A stretch of 64,000 bases of DNA from Strongylocentrotus purpuratus (taxonomy: Eukaryota > Echinodermata > Echinoidea > Camarodonta > Strongylocentrotidae): positions 768,501 through 832,500 of the forward strand of contig NW_022145597.1 of the NCBI RefSeq assembly GCF_000002235.5, given 5' to 3'. The notes beneath the pieces are model-generated. The model was not told where the DNA came from. It saw nothing but the letters and a program-made list of their open reading frames with translations, and did no database searches. How positions within the stretch are numbered: the stretch's first letter is position 1; every line of letters starts with the position of its first letter. Positions 1 through 12,782 of this stretch are shown here, in pieces. Both the position numbers and the translations under genes were made by a program.

Positions 1-3000
1 GCTTTGATTTTCAGGAACTCAGGATTTAAAGTTTCCTGAGCATGTGATATCTCATATTTTTATCTCATCTGATCTCCGGCACCTAGCTTGTTTAACCTCT
101 GGTATCTAGGCAAATATTGCTCAATTACGAGGTATAAGCTCTTTATGTTGACATTTTTACTGTGCCATTGTTCTGGCCTTCACAATGGAGCTGTCATTTT
201 TCTCATAGAATTTGTGACATATTTCTGGACAATGCTGTTTTTGAGAAACCTGAGCTTTTGCTTTGAGATGGTAGCTGTGTTGTGTTATCAATACTGTTTA
301 TCTTTGGTAAACATATTAATCATTCCATTTTTGTATCACCCCCCCCCCTCCATGAACAGTAGCTGAATTTGTAATACTATGTAGGTTTTCTTTTCTTTTG
401 TTAATACTTTAACATGGATCTACATTTGGCATTGGTATTTGTGAGTGATTTGTGAGATATACTTTCACTAATAATACATGTTTGGGAGTGCATTAGTGAA
501 TATGCCCTGCACGCAGGTTAAGTCACAGTAGGATAACGAACATGGCTTCGAGACTTGTAGAGTTCGTTGTCTGTCTCAATGTTTGTATTCCTGGATATAA
601 TTTCCTTGTTCCATTACAAAATCTGTAGAACGCAATAAAGCAATTAAGAGGACTATTTTTTCAAGTTCATTGATATTGAGACTTAGAGCCCTATATATAC
701 AACAAAAAAAATCATTGTATTTATTCTTTTATCAATATCAAACCATGATGTAGAATGATAGAAAAATAATATTGTTTCTGATGCCTGAAATTCAGCACAG
801 TTCTATTGTTTACCATATTTATAGCCAGCAGTGCGGTTGAAACACAGTCCAAATAGCGTATGTTTTTCCTATATTCACCAGATTTTCCAACACTGCTTGC
901 TCGAGGCTTGCATATGTTCCCTACGTGCGCATTTATTTTTAAGTACAAGCAGTTATGGACGAAATTGGTTGGTTGGTTGGGCAACGCTCTGTGAATGGCA
1001 GTAATTTCCTTTGCTTGAGGATAAATGATGGTTGGAGTCTGTCTCTCTTTTTCATACCTTGATGTAGTAAGCGGAGCGGTCGTTAGAAGCTGATTAAGTG
1101 CTAACGTTATGTACTTCCTGTGAAATCGCATTTCGTAACCGACTGGTGTTGACCATGTAATGGGAATTTTATGTATATAATGGCGTTGTTTTTAAATTCA
1201 GTATGGGATACACATGCAATTGCATTATGAAGTCTTATTCATTCAAAATCATGTCAAACCTTTCTGTTATGGCAGTCAAATGGACACAGAAGATAATGCC
1301 CCTATAGACAGGTTACATTTATATACAAGACTTATTGCTTCTTAGAGAGAAATAATTCAGATGACCACTGTAAACAGGTGGCCTTTGACCAACAAGACTT
1401 GTTTGATTGTATACTGGAAAACACAAAACCAGATTTTTAGATGAAGCAAAAGTGGTTTTTATTTAAAACCCCTACAAGTTGCAAGATTTGTGAGATTACT
1501 AATTAAACCGTACTATGTATTTGGAATTTTGTGTTTAGAATAATCTAGTTTGCAAGACAAGGTTTTTTTTCCAAATTGAAGCATTTTTGAAAATGTTTTC
1601 ACAGACCTTTTTGCTTTCCTATGCCTGATCCTTCCCTCTAAGATGCTCAGAGGCATCCTCATAAATAATTATCTGCAGTGTTTTCATCCCGATATTCCAG
1701 TGATATTTTTGGATGCATGTATGACGTTAGTATGCTGCTAGAGTGGTGTTCAGATAGGTATATGGTAGAGGGCATTCAACCTTTGTTTGTTGATCTGCAT
1801 CTCCACTCTCTTTAGATTCTCCTCGAGAAGAAGTTGAGTTGAGTTCTGTTGCAGAGGGCGCTACACAAAATATTTTTTTGTGAGATAATGAAAAACTTAG
1901 TGTCAAATTTGAAAGAACATACAATTTAAATGACAAAATCATCTGTGTTTGATCAAAATCTGTTGAGAGACGGTTGAAATATCCACAGATATAACAATTT
2001 CTAATACTTGTGTACCACCACAAATATTAGATAATTTGAAAAAGCTGTATGTTTTTAAAAGTGGAGCTGAATTGGTATGATTGTATTGGCTAAATTTCAC
2101 ACATTTAGGGGCCTAATATTACCTTCATAGCAATTTTAAGTTCTAAAAGGGCACTATAAATGTCATAGATAAGAAAAAGAGCAATAACCATGCACTTTGA
2201 AGGCATTTGTGGTCTGAAAACAGAACTCAACTATCCCTTTAAGGAGCCATTTCTTTCTGGTGGAGGGGAAACAAGGGCAATCTTTATAAGCTCTCTCAAT
2301 GACAGATGGTACTCCCTGCTAAAAGATATGTATAATAACAAAGTAATAGGAAAATAAAGGAATGCCTTTATTGACAAAGTGTATTTCTTGTTCTTCCAGT
2401 TAAGGTGATTAACAACAAATAAAAAAAAAGTTATTTTTATATTTATCATAAAAACTACAACAAACAAACAAAAGATAAACAAAATAGCGCATATCAGGAT
2501 AGACTTTTCAAAATTTCTCGGGCTAGTGTCTCTTGAAAACTAATCTTATTAAAATATCTCAAGATGAGTTTTAAACCAGCTAGGATCATCGCATTCTACA
2601 CCATGCATTTAGAGGGATGTTATTAGCATTGATTTTATAAAGCAGGTGGTATTCTCTTCATATTGGTATGCTCTCCATTCTGATTTATCATTAAATCTGT
2701 GGAAGTTAGGATACATGTATAATGACCATTGCTATGCATACCTGTATCTAAACACCACACTCATGTTTTCCCCATGCAAAATGAAGAAAAATAAGAGTAA
2801 AAACTTTGATTTTGTTTTGAAGCAATTTTGAAAATTTTAAGTAAGATATTAAAATATTATTTGGAATATTGCTTTTTAAAATGAAACAAAGCAATGTAAA
2901 AGAAGTAAAATAAAGATATTAACGTGAAAAATATGACCAATTATAATGAAATATTATATTGTTTTTGTCTCTTATATATGCATATATTTCTATAGTTTTC

Positions 3001-3055
3001 TATCTTTTAGATGTGCCTTGTTATGGCAAATGAAGAAGAAATGAAAAATATACAA
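1..3055. other. No recognised gene; AT-rich non-coding DNA
   Basis: I see no exon with both a homologous protein match and good splice borders here. A 136-codon open frame on the minus strand (721-1131) and several shorter ones have no recognisable motif and are within what chance gives in AT-rich DNA. A poly-C run lies at 339-348. The stretch is probably intergenic, or an intron of CASK if the kinase exons lie further upstream. Confidence 0.5.
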
Positions 3056-3250
3056 TTAAAGCTTATCTGCCATAGTTTACAGGAGGGCTTAGAGCGCCCT
3101 GCAAGGTCACTGGACAGGTGGTTATCTCATCAACTCAGCTCTCGGTTAACATAAGAAAAAGAGGATGATGGGGGACCAATGGTCACCGATTATGCATTGT
3201 TTGTTATATAGAGGGCGCAAGTAGCTACAAGTAGTGCAGTGGGCCTTTAA
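3056..3250 (-). mobile_element. 195-bp TTAA-ended MITE-like element, copy 1 of 3
   Basis: This copy is inverted relative to copies at 42088-42282 and 47718-47976. Shared blocks, read on its own strand, are 'actgcactact', 'tagctacttg', 'cttatgttaa', 'gataaccacctg' and 'ccagtgaccatgca'. The outer ends are inverted: one side begins TTAAAGCTTATCTGC and the other, reverse-complemented, TTAAAGGCCCACTGCAC. All three copies carry TTAA or TTTAA at both ends, which would fit a TTAA target site (piggyBac/Kolobok style). No coding capacity is seen. The superfamily assignment is inference. Confidence 0.7.
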
Positions 3251-5281
3251 ATAACATTATCTTGAGCTTATGTGGGATAAACTTATTTCTTTTTTAAGAG
3301 AAAGTGGAAAATGGTAAGGAAATATGTTAAAAAAAATCAAAAAGACGTACAAGCAGGTAAATCTACATGTACCTCCATGTATCAAAATTATTGACTGATT
3401 TATGAAGTTATAATGGATCTGCGTAATGTATTTACTCTACCAGCTGAAATCCAAGCCGAATGAAGAAAAAAAAAACCTTGTAAATTTAGAATACCTTGAG
3501 ATATAATCTCTAATTGATTTGTCATCTCCTGGAAAGCCATCCTAATTGCATTCCAAGAGCACAATAGGTTATACACCTAGAAGAAGACTTGCTGAATCCT
3601 GTTGTGAAAATGTGAGCTTATTCTTGTTATCTACTCCTGATATAGACACACTATGGTGTGTGTGGCCGGATGCAGGGTGACTTGTTTCTCAAACCGATTA
3701 GCGGTGCATCAGTGGAGGAATACACGGCTTCCTGCAAATACAGATGCTGAAGCAGCTAGCTCCCTCAAGGTCGAGGGACAATTAAAACCCGCTCATCGAG
3801 TGTGTGGACATTTTCCTCTTGGTAGCCAGGCCCATGAGAGAAGGAGATTAATGAGCAAATAGACGGGGCTTTTATCTCCATTTAGCCACCATTTTGCAGC
3901 TTTGTTAAAGTGGGATGAAGTACAGGGGTGGGGGCAAGGGGGGGGGGGGTGAGATGAGAGGAGATGTTTTGTCCACCTGCAATTGCCTTCATCCATGGTG
4001 ATAGCTAGTTAGCTACCATATTCCATTAAGACCATTTATTTTCAGATTCGGTAAAGGAAGGATAGAAAAGACTTTAGATATCTTTAGATTTGCAGTTGAT
4101 AACTTATAAAAATATTGTCGATAAATTCATTTTTTTTTTTTTTTTTAAGATGAAACAATTGAACATTTGTGATAAATATTGTCTTGATCATTTAAAGGTC
4201 CTATAGTTGTGTATTTGACATTTTTTGAAGTCTTCTGTGACTCTTTGCATTTAAAGGTGTATATATCATTTACTCTGTTGAAACAAGCATTTCATCTATT
4301 TACTTTTTGTAATTATTTAAAATTTGTGTAAACCACATTCTTTACATTCCTCCTTGTTCATCTTCATGGAAATGGAGCCCCCTGCTTTTGTTTTTCATGG
4401 ATATATTAATCCCGTCGATGGTTTAACTTATTGAAGTCCAGATATTTGCATTGTTAAATATTTCTTTGAACCCTAGGAAAACTGTCTTGTATGCATGCTT
4501 GTGTGACAAGATAACCCTTATCTTGGTCTCCATTGTCTATGACCTTGATGATTAGATACATGTAGGTCAGTGGGTCATGAATTGACCTCTTGTGACATGT
4601 CTGTGCTTCCAAACTCAAACAAGGTCTAGGTTAACGGCAAAGCTCGGATCTACTTTTGGCGAGTAAAAAAAAAATTAAAAGAATTTTCTGTCTTAAAAAA
4701 ACAACAACACCTTATATCACACTGGCAATGACAAATAAGCAAGTTTGCTCATGAACTTCCAGATATAACACCAAAACAAAGTTGTTGTAAGTTTTTGGAT
4801 TATATTTTGATGCCAGTTGTGTGCAGTCACATGTGCCAATATTCATGCAGTGCTTTTCACTTGTTATGATATTAAGTAATATTGAGTCAGTTTAATTCCA
4901 ATCTGACAATGCCCCAAAATCTCACAATACGTAATTAATCAATTTGTAAGACTCTGTAGTTTATCTTTCCTCAGTAACTTGTGGGCAACTTTCTTTTACA
5001 ATGCCTTTGCATGACGAGTACTCAACTTTATATTTGAAAGGAAGTAACCTGCTGAGCGGAACCTCCCATGTTTATACCGGTGGAATGGAATGGGTCTCTG
5101 TCTCAACCCATGTACCAGTCATTGTATCCTCTCCCTTACACACAAATAAATAGTTTCTTGTTACAATGTCAGATAGAGCAACCCTGACATATATAGGGAT
5201 ATCCTGCAGGAAAGAGTAATGCTGTCCAAGGAACAAAGAAACAAACAGATTCTGATGGGAAGAATTGAGTTAAATGACTTC
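3251..5281. other. No recognised gene; non-coding DNA
   Basis: There is no exon I can support. A somewhat GC-richer patch at 3650-3880 holds a 69-codon frame with no recognisable family. A 12-G run lies at 3938-3949. The remainder is AT-rich with short A and T runs. Confidence 0.45.
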
Positions 5282-7268
5282 AATAGGCCAGTTTCGTAAT
5301 GTATTCAGAGACCTTTAAATCGCATTACGTAATCGGAGGGTCGGACAAGCAAAGAACTCGCGATGCGTAGCAGACTACACTTTGCGTGCATACCATACAT
5401 GACTGTGTTCGCTAGGTGTGATTGTATCGTTTGTTTTCGCTATTTTGAGAGAGAGAGAGAGAAGACAAAGGAGGCAGTTTCAAACTTGAATAATAAATAT
5501 CTTTGAGATGTGATTTTGTTCTTCATACATTTGATCTTTAAAATCGCTGAGTCTTAGGCAAGAATAATAGAAAAGCATTGCTGGTACAGAACTAGCGATT
5601 CACATCTTGCAGCTAAACTTTTTCGGCTAAGTCCCCGGTACAGGCAGCGCACGATACCCCCTCAAAAAGAAGAAAAACAAGGTCGATGATACAAGCGATA
5701 TTGGCTTGAAAGCCAGTGATGAAACAGAAAGCGAAGCACCAAAATATAAGTTAGCTAGCCGAAATCGGTAATTTCCATTCAATTTTGCATTTACCTTAGC
5801 TTGAATCTGAGTACAAATTTGGACGTAGAAATGAAAGAAGTGATGAACTATTTTCCACTCGTTCGCACACACAGTCACCTCTGCTTGCAGAAGCGTGCGC
5901 GCGTACCACGTGTTCGTGTTCGTGTAGGCGCGATTCACATTTTCAAAATGAAAACAATTTTACGGATTAAAAAATGTTTGTGAAACGCCTCGATACGGAC
6001 TATTTCAAGGCGGACGAGAAACGGCTAACGAGAAGCAAGCACTGACCGCAGAATCAATATTATTAACAAAACCAACGAGAAATAATGACAATAAAGATAA
6101 TAATATAATATAATATAGGTCTTTGTTAATAAAATGATATTTAGAAAATAATATCGTCCGATGACAGAGAGCTAAAATAAAAATGATGAATAATGATAAA
6201 CAAATAATTTTGAACGGAAAAAATGAAGAAAAACAATGAACAAGGAAAAAGAATGATAGAGCAATGGAAAAAGGGAATAATAAAAGTAATATTAAAAAAC
6301 CTTATGATGGCAAGGAAGAAGAACCAGGATGATGAATAATTTTATTGTTTAGAATAAGATTAGGAATTAAGTTTGATTTTCATAAAATAAAAGTTAATAG
6401 TATTAGACTACAATTATGCAGGACCTTCGTTATTCAACTTCAAGAAGCAATTATTATTATTTAAAAAAACACATTAAAAATAAAATTGTTATTACATTTT
6501 CTATTAGATCTAGTCTAGACTTCTACTTTTTATTTGTTTATTATTTATATATTTTTTCTTTTTGTTCAAGTTGGTATGTTCTGTCTTTTTGCGTCGGTTT
6601 GGCCTCTATAATCTAGTCACAAGTCGCTATCATGAGCTGCCGAGAGCTAACTAGAGGGGGGATTGTACTCTAGCTTCTCCAGGCCACATAATCTATGGCC
6701 ATCGGGAAATATCAATCGAAAGTCTTTAAAACTCTTAAAAGCCTTCAGTTTTCGACGATCATAAATGCATGGTCCGCCATATTCTCTACTAGATAATTGA
6801 ATACGTCATAGGTCCCAAAGTCAGGAATATCGTCAAACTTAAGGGAGGTATGTAACTAGTTCACTTAACGAAAATCCTGCCCGTTGTAATTTCCCCATAC
6901 AGTCACGTCTACCGAGTGACACGGACCCCGTAGGTCAGGGGCTACGGGCAGGCTAGTCCGCTACTGCGGACGCTAATTTAACGAGTCTTTTCTCGGGTGT
7001 ATACCGTAGTCGAAACTCCTCTTTTTCTTAGAAAATATTGCAGCTGCCTGAAACTCAGCTTGATGAATGGCAAGTTGGAAGACATTTCCGGCCAAAACAG
7101 AAGTTCATATATATACACGCAGTTTTGATAGAAAGATATGAATGCAATTTAACGGCAAGAACCGACAGTCTAATACACAATGCACAGATTCAAAATGGTG
7201 ATTTGACAAAGTTTGTCGGGCTTGGTTACAGTAACCGCGCATTACGTAACCGCCGAAACTGGCCTATT
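5282..7268. mobile_element. Non-autonomous DNA transposon, about 2 kb, with terminal inverted repeats
   Basis: The left end begins AATAGGCCAGTTTCG and the right end, reverse-complemented, begins with the same 15 bases. Inside each end there is further related sequence containing GCATTACGTAA. The interior has GC-richer patches (5590-5990 and 6600-7030) set in AT-rich DNA. Its longest open frame is a 103-codon minus-strand frame (5627-5938) with no transposase motif. No target-site duplication is obvious: the flanks are 'gacttc' and 'gcatat'. An 18-G run starts 7 bases beyond the right end. Confidence 0.65.
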
Positions 7269-7275
7269 GCATATA

Positions 7276-7293
7276 GGGGGGGGGGGGGGGGGG
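7276..7293 (+). repeat. Poly-G run, 18 bases
   Basis: This is one of many long G or C homopolymers in the window. Others with at least 10 bases on the + strand are G at 3938, 8742, 8874, 9035, 16360, 22674, 49595, 50987, 56301, 59008 and 62964, and C at 339, 26826, 31167, 32922 and 44168. Confidence 0.95.
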
Positions 7294-8594
7294 CTCATAT
7301 GCCATCCCAGCAAAGTAGGACAAATTGCCTTACTATAATGAGCAATTGAGATACTGCTAAATACAAATTTGCTGTATGTGTCACCCTTTTGCTTGTTAGC
7401 GATTTTTTCTTCTTCAGTGATGCTTCTCTGTCAGAGGCTCTGGATACAACCTGTGATAAGGTGTTATTTGATCTTTTAAATAAATATGGTACAAACAATC
7501 AGCATAATTGGTTATATTGCAATTCTTTACTTTTATTGTTTTCTTCAGCCGGCAGATCGAGTAGTCTTTGTTGTGCAGTGAAATAAAATGTTTAGATTTA
7601 TTGCTCCCTTCAATTTATCTTTTATTTTATTATACTTACAGTTTAAAAAAAAAAAAAAGAGTACACACAGTCGGTAAGCACAATATGCAATGGAATTGAA
7701 TAGCTTTATTGCTCTCTTTAGCTTATTTGTCAAGGCATATATGTCAGTAATGACCTTCAGAAGTCATTGAACACCGGGTCTGAATGGTTAGATGTAGAGT
7801 CTTAATCGGTTGGTATCAGGTGGTAACGATCTGTCGGTATCATTTTTAGATCTGGGACATCTGGACCACATCTCATGGGAAAGCCCTCATTTAAAGTAGA
7901 TTGCAGGCACGTACCTTAATCAATCGGTTGGTCACTGTACTAGAGCTTCTAGCATGGTCAAGCTACAGCGATGGAGTGGCCAGAAGTGGGGTGCATGACC
8001 CCCATAATCTCCATTGAATGGTGAAAAAAAAGGTGAAACGAAAGAAGAGAAATACAGGGAGATGGGAAAGGAAATGTAAAAAAAAGGGGTGATATTTCTG
8101 ATATAAAAATAGCTTTGTAAGTACATTTTTGTTGTGGCAACATAGATTGAGATTTGTAGACTTGAAGTTTATTTAACTGAACTGAACTGTCAATTTAAGG
8201 TAATAATGTCCGACAAAAAGCCTAATTATATTGTTTTGTCATCTGTCATAATTATTTAAAACCCTAAAACAGAAAACAAACATATACAATTTAAACAAAA
8301 ATCCAGGCCAATAAAAGTATGATATGTCTCCTTATTGTGAATTAAGTGCTTTCATTCAGCAAAGCATTTTCTCTCAGCTTTGAGAGATATATTATTGTGA
8401 TTATTGATTTCCCTGGGGAATGAAATCAATCCAATATTTATGACCTATACGGTCGGGCAATTGACAACCAATCCTGCGGATAGTCGATTGAATGAACAGG
8501 ACGCTTTAATTAAATATACATTGATATGATGGGATCAACTTCGTTTGTGTAATTAGTCCTATAATCTCATTAATTTGGATAGCATGATCCATCG
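7294..8594. other. No recognised gene; non-coding DNA
   Basis: Several 60-70-codon frames occur here with no recognisable domain. A frame after a T-rich AG at 7418 reads DASLSEALDTTCDKVLFDLL, which superficially resembles an amphipathic helix. It does not match the missing CASK L27 exon and has no convincing donor. I treat the stretch as non-coding. Confidence 0.45.
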
Positions 8595-8626
8595 ATGTAC
8601 AATATATGCAAGGTCAATAGCTTTGA

Positions 8627-9175
8627 AGTACAAGTGCGTTGCTACTCTTGGTTTTTATCCGGATTTCATCTTTTAGTACGATACACGTGTACATATATGA
8701 TCTTAAGTCAGTGGTGTAGCTATACTCAGGGAGCAGAGAGTGGGGGGGGGGGGGGTGTATGGCAGACAAAAATAAAGGAAAAGAACAAAAGCAGAGTGAT
8801 GGTCCTTATGAGGAACAGTATGAAAGGTTACTATAATGCATTGAAGTAGGATCTAAAGTCATTAGTGTCATTAGGGGGGGGGGGGGGAGAAAAACAAAAT
8901 AAAGAACGAAAATTAGAAAAAAATGGGGAGCAGTATGAAAGATTACTAAGGAAGCACAAGTGCGTTGCTATACTTAGTTGGATCAGGAATTCCTCTCTTG
9001 AAACGACATGCCTGTAGTATGTATAGTCAGTGATGGGGGGGGGGGGGGCATTTAGAGAATGAAAGGGAGAGGATAATGGCTTGCCTTCATGTTCTGAACT
9101 ATAAAAGGACAATAATGAAACACAAAGACATTGCTATACTTGCTTAGATCAGGATTCCCCTGTAGATAAGACATA
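8627..9175 (+). repeat. Degenerate tandem repeat with embedded poly-G runs
   Basis: Three related units begin near 8627, 8956 and 9119. They share 'acaagtgcgttgcta(ta)ct', 'gatcaggaattcc' and 'gtagtcagtgatggg'-like blocks. The units are unequal in length because of poly-G runs and insertions. Three 14-G runs (8742-8755, 8874-8887 and 9035-9048) lie in or between them. 'gcagtatgaaagattact' at 8930 and 'acagtatgaaaggttact' at 8815 are a further internal repeat. No coding role is seen. Confidence 0.6.
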
Positions 9176-9176
9176 G

Positions 9177-9350
9177 CGTCATGGTTCAGTGGTTCATTCA
9201 CTTGCCTCTTAATCAAAGGGTGGAGGGTTCCAATCCTAGACTGGCACTTATATATAATTTGGTAAGACATTAATCAATTTGCTCAGTTTTGTGAATATCT
9301 ATGGAGTGGCCTCCTGGCTGGAATGCTCCTCATGAAGCAATTAGTTTTAA
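9177..9350 (+). mobile_element. tRNA-derived SINE, head region
   Basis: RNA polymerase III promoter boxes are visible: an A-box-like TGGTTCAGTGGT at 9182-9193 and a B box GGTTCCAATCC at 9226-9236, which fits GGTTCNANNCC. About 30 bases downstream is 'ggtaagacattaatc', a block shared with the SINEs at 19050 and 33050 ('ggcaaggcattaatc'). The head does not fold as an intact tRNA gene on inspection, so a SINE is preferred. The 3' boundary is approximate. Confidence 0.7.
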
Positions 9351-10739
9351 AAAAAATTGAAATGTTTCTCTGAAGATCAATTTTTTTTTCTTCATTGCTA
9401 ATCTTTGATTTTGTAGTACCATGATCATCTCTCTACATAATCAGAAAATCTGGTGAATAACCACTACTGAATAGCTTTCATCACTTTTGATTGCTTCATG
9501 TCGTATCCTGGTTGGAGTGAATGTGGTCATCATGTAGGAAGTTTATTTTGGATTAGAGACTGTCGTTTGTCCTTCATTGACCTGTTTTTCTGTTTTGTTT
9601 CTGGATGTTGCAACGGTTTCCTATCATTGTTTCATCACACGTGTTAAGACATTATGCAATCTTATCAACGAAAGAATGAGACAATTGGACTAGATCCTGA
9701 TATGGGCATTGTGTTTAATACGCCTAATGCAGTCTGTGATTGGTTAATTTGCCTACCGGTAGATCAAACGCCTCGTTGCATATCTAATAGATATATAGTC
9801 AGATCAATTGAAGGATTGGTCTCATTCCACTGGGTGATATTGTGTTTGTATATCTTTGGTTTGAAGCAAGAAAGTCTCCATAATTTTACACCGATTTAAA
9901 TCTCTTTTGGCTCCAAATGGACAATATCATGTCATGTGAACTGTGAGGAAAGAGTTTACAGTGGTTATAGTCATTTCTGCAGTAAGGAGAGTGCTAGTCA
10001 TTGATTCTAATGCGTATATCAGTCCTATGTACTATCCTTTTTGCGATATACATACAACTATGATTAGCTTAACATGTTGTTTTAATCGACTTAATCAGAT
10101 GATCATCATGCCCGATTCAGTAATTGACAAATTACCTTGTTAGATTTTCCAATTACTGAGTATCAGCTGAATATCATTAGCTGTGTAGGGTTTGTTTGGT
10201 TGGTGATGTGGTTGGTCGGTCGATCGGTCGGAACCGCTTGGTTGATATGACTGGTGTACCAGTGGGTAAGAGCTTCTTATATTTGACATCTTGAGTGTAA
10301 TCTTGTACACACTTCTCAGTAAAAGTGCAATTGCCTTTGATAAGGGTGCTAAGGAAGAACCCTGCCGCTCACCGCTCGTTTCTATTCCTCAGTGGAGTAA
10401 CCGTTGAAGTGGACGCAAGGTGGTTGATGAACAATTGATCAGCATCAGAGACCTCTAGAGATGAAGGCCACTTGAAGGGATATAGTCGGACATATAGCGT
10501 GACTTGTGCCATTTAACTAAGACACGTCCGTCGAAAATACAGCATGACATGGAATGCTCGGCGCTGATTTTATCTGGGAGAAAATTTACGCAAGCAAATT
10601 TAACATTGCCTCAGCTGGGATGAAACCTTGAGTTTTGTGTTGAATCGAGAAAAGGAATAACTCAGCGATTGTTTGATCAGCAAACGTGACATAGTGATGA
10701 TATTTTTTCTCCATCTTGTGAAGTGTGGATGCAGTTGCC
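9351..10739. other. Non-coding DNA; possible 5' leader of the 10740 exon
   Basis: There is no recognised coding exon. The part from about 10330 to 10739 is less AT-rich than its surroundings and directly precedes the candidate start codon at 10740, so it may hold a promoter and 5' UTR. It contains several upstream ATGs. An 81-codon frame at 9654 has no recognisable family. Confidence 0.35.
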
Positions 10740-10826
10740 ATGGAAATGGATTATGATAACAACAGTATGGATGGGCAGAGCCCGTCTGACGATAGGTCAG
10801 AAATTGAACTGGTGTTTGAGAGATGG
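10740..10826 (+). CDS. Candidate first coding exon, possibly of a short CASK isoform
   Basis: An ATG in a strong context (GTTGCCATGG) opens a 29-codon frame. It begins MEMDYDNNSMDGQSPSDD and ends SEIELVFERW, directly followed by a good 5' splice site, TGG|GTGAGT. Without splicing the frame stops three codons into the intron. The acidic, serine-rich start and the start-plus-donor pairing look like a real initial exon. I do not recognise the peptide. It ends in phase 0, matching the CASK exon at 32467 and the one at 38422, so it could start a CASK form lacking the CaM-kinase domain. Known precedents are vertebrate MPP1, which lacks the kinase domain, and a short Drosophila CASK isoform. Joining across 21.6 kb of intron is inference. 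The exon could equally belong to another gene. Confidence 0.5.
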
Positions 10827-11429
10827 GTGAGTAGCTAGCGACCTTCAACAGTCTCACATTCTATCACATTATCTATATTTTCAAGGTTTAACAGTTCCCT
10901 CTTTTGTTAATGGAATTGTTTTCTTACCTATGATTTATATACAATGTCCATTATGCAGTTCCTTTTCAACAGCCATTTTTACTATTCTTCACTTATTTCC
11001 TAAGTACAGATACACAAAATAGTAACTAATTTTTCTTTTTCAATTTCTTTCAATATATATACTCTTTATTCTTGTTGTATGTGATTCTGTAATTTTTGTT
11101 GATCACTGTTCTATTCTAATCATGTTTTGATTGTATAGATAGTTGTTATGTTAATTGATTTTTGATGAAAACACAGAAGAAAAAAATTTAACTTTGGAAA
11201 CCATATTAGCAACTCTTCCCATCTGGGCAATGTACATCTGCCAATTTCCTACCATGTAATTGGCTAATTAAAGAAGTGAATTGTCAGTGGAGAGATGATA
11301 ATTACCAGTTATTGATTGTCTAAATTGTTTTATTTGATCGCTTTGTCTAGACAGAAGACATACTAAATCATTAATTGACATCTTCATCTGTCTCCTATTC
11401 ACTCAATTAGAATCGTGAGGATAATATGT

Positions 11430-11505
11430 ATACATGGAACCAGAAGAATGTTATCTTGTATACTTTAACAGAGTTAACACCCTTCTGGCGCTGACCTGAT
11501 GATAT
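11430..11505. repeat. Foldback repeat family, copy 1 (degenerate)
   Basis: A left arm 'ggaaccagaagaatgtta' and a right arm 'gttaacacccttctggcgct' face each other about 20 bases apart. They match the family arms GAGCCAGAAGGGCGTTAA and TTAACGCCCTTCTGGCTC with a few changes. Confidence 0.7.
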
Positions 11506-11541
11506 ATTGAGCGTCCATTGATATATTCCACTTGATATATA

Positions 11542-11618
11542 GTTTGCTTAGAGCCAGAAGGGCATTAATTCTTGGTAATATTATACCAGGTGAAGCCCTT
11601 TTGCCTCTCACAGATGAT
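11542..11618. repeat. Foldback repeat family, copy 2
   Basis: The left arm 'gagccagaagggcattaa' and a decayed right arm 'gaagcccttttgcctctcac' are followed by 'agatgatg'. The element begins 'gtttgctta' and matches the family consensus. Confidence 0.7.
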
Positions 11619-12646
11619 GTAACGACTAATGTACCATGCTTTATTAGAGAACATAACAATCATAAATGAGCCTCCCTAATGTATGTTACATTATAATTAG
11701 GACATTTCAACCATACTAATCTGTTTGACTTTAGTGAAGAAGAAGGCTACCAGAGTTAAAACTAGTTCCCACTATTTTCAGTCTATTAACTCTGAGTGAT
11801 TCTAAACCCAAGTATTCCTTCAGCATTTATATGGCTACTTGTTGTATCCCACAATATTGGATCTGGAATTCATGTTTTTGTTTAAACCTGGAAGGAAAGA
11901 ATGATCTTTTCCATGGCCTCATGTTGTTTTTATAAATAATTGAGTATGTTTATTCTTTTTTGTGTGTGGTAGGAAGCTAAAGTTTATAGTGTACACATTG
12001 ATGTAGGTATTTATTGAGAGATGCAGCAGTTTTAGGTTTAAAAAATATGTCCAAGATTTGATTTGACAGATGACCATTAGAATGATATTCAAATGAGCTA
12101 CATTCCAATGAAATGTATTTCTTATGTATTGTAATCTGAAACATTTACATACCTGCACACCCTTACAAATAATCCAGATTATTCTGATTTTCTGGATTTT
12201 TAGGACCTAAAAATGTGGAATATTCAGATTTTTCAAAATATTTTTGTTTTTGTGCTTAAGCCAAATTCAGCTTGTTTTATCATGTGCCGTGATTTGAGAG
12301 TTCACGTATTGCATGCATTGAATGGCTGTATGATCGAGCAGCGAATTTGTATTCGCTTTTTGGTACAGATTTACCACGTATTGCCAGTTACACTGCTGCT
12401 GCAAGTGCGATTTCTTATATTCAAAGGCATACTGTGCTAAAATTTCCTAATTCTTATTTTCAAATGTTGGCAGGTATGCATTTAGCCGTCAAATCACACC
12501 CTCATGCATCTTCTGAGTGTAATAATGGAAAGGAATGGATCTTTGTGAAGCATTTTGACTTGTTGTGAGGGCAAGATGAATTAAGACATGATTATTGAGC
12601 CATTCACGCTTGAGCGATCACCGCATCATCCCTTCTCCAAAAATAC

Positions 12647-12782
12647 CTGATGCTCTCTCCGGTCGCCTCCGAGCGGGAAGCGCTAGCTCGCTCGCTCCTC
12701 CAGATCGACCGTCTTTTGTCGGGTCGGGAGGAGAGGGGGGATCGATTGGAGTCATTCCGTTCGTAGAGGAGGATCCACTCAT
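12647..12782 (-). CDS. Candidate antisense first coding exon in a CpG-rich patch
   Basis: On the minus strand an ATG at 12782-12780 opens a 45-codon frame beginning MSGSSSTNGMTPIDPPSPPD and continuing through a basic stretch PARRRPERAS. It reaches GCATCAG|GTATTT, a plausible donor after 12647. The patch is strikingly GC- and CpG-rich compared with its flanks (many CGA, TCG and GCG trinucleotides). The composition (Ser, Pro, Gly, Arg) resembles N-terminal disordered regions, but I recognise no family. The plus strand is also open here (TTG start, no ATG), as short GC-rich patches often are. The patch may therefore be a CpG-island promoter or 5' UTR rather than protein-coding. No following exon was identified. 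Confidence 0.3.

Larger units (their letters stand above)
10827..12646. other. Non-coding DNA with two foldback repeats
   Basis: No exon is supported. Two members of the 75-80 bp foldback family lie at 11430-11505 and 11542-11618. The remainder is AT-rich sequence with short open frames lacking family resemblance. Confidence 0.45.

Noticed and set aside
7389..7500. The missing first L27 exon of CASK
   Set aside because: The peptide has a helix-like pattern but no residue-level match to CASK L27 and no donor in the needed phase.
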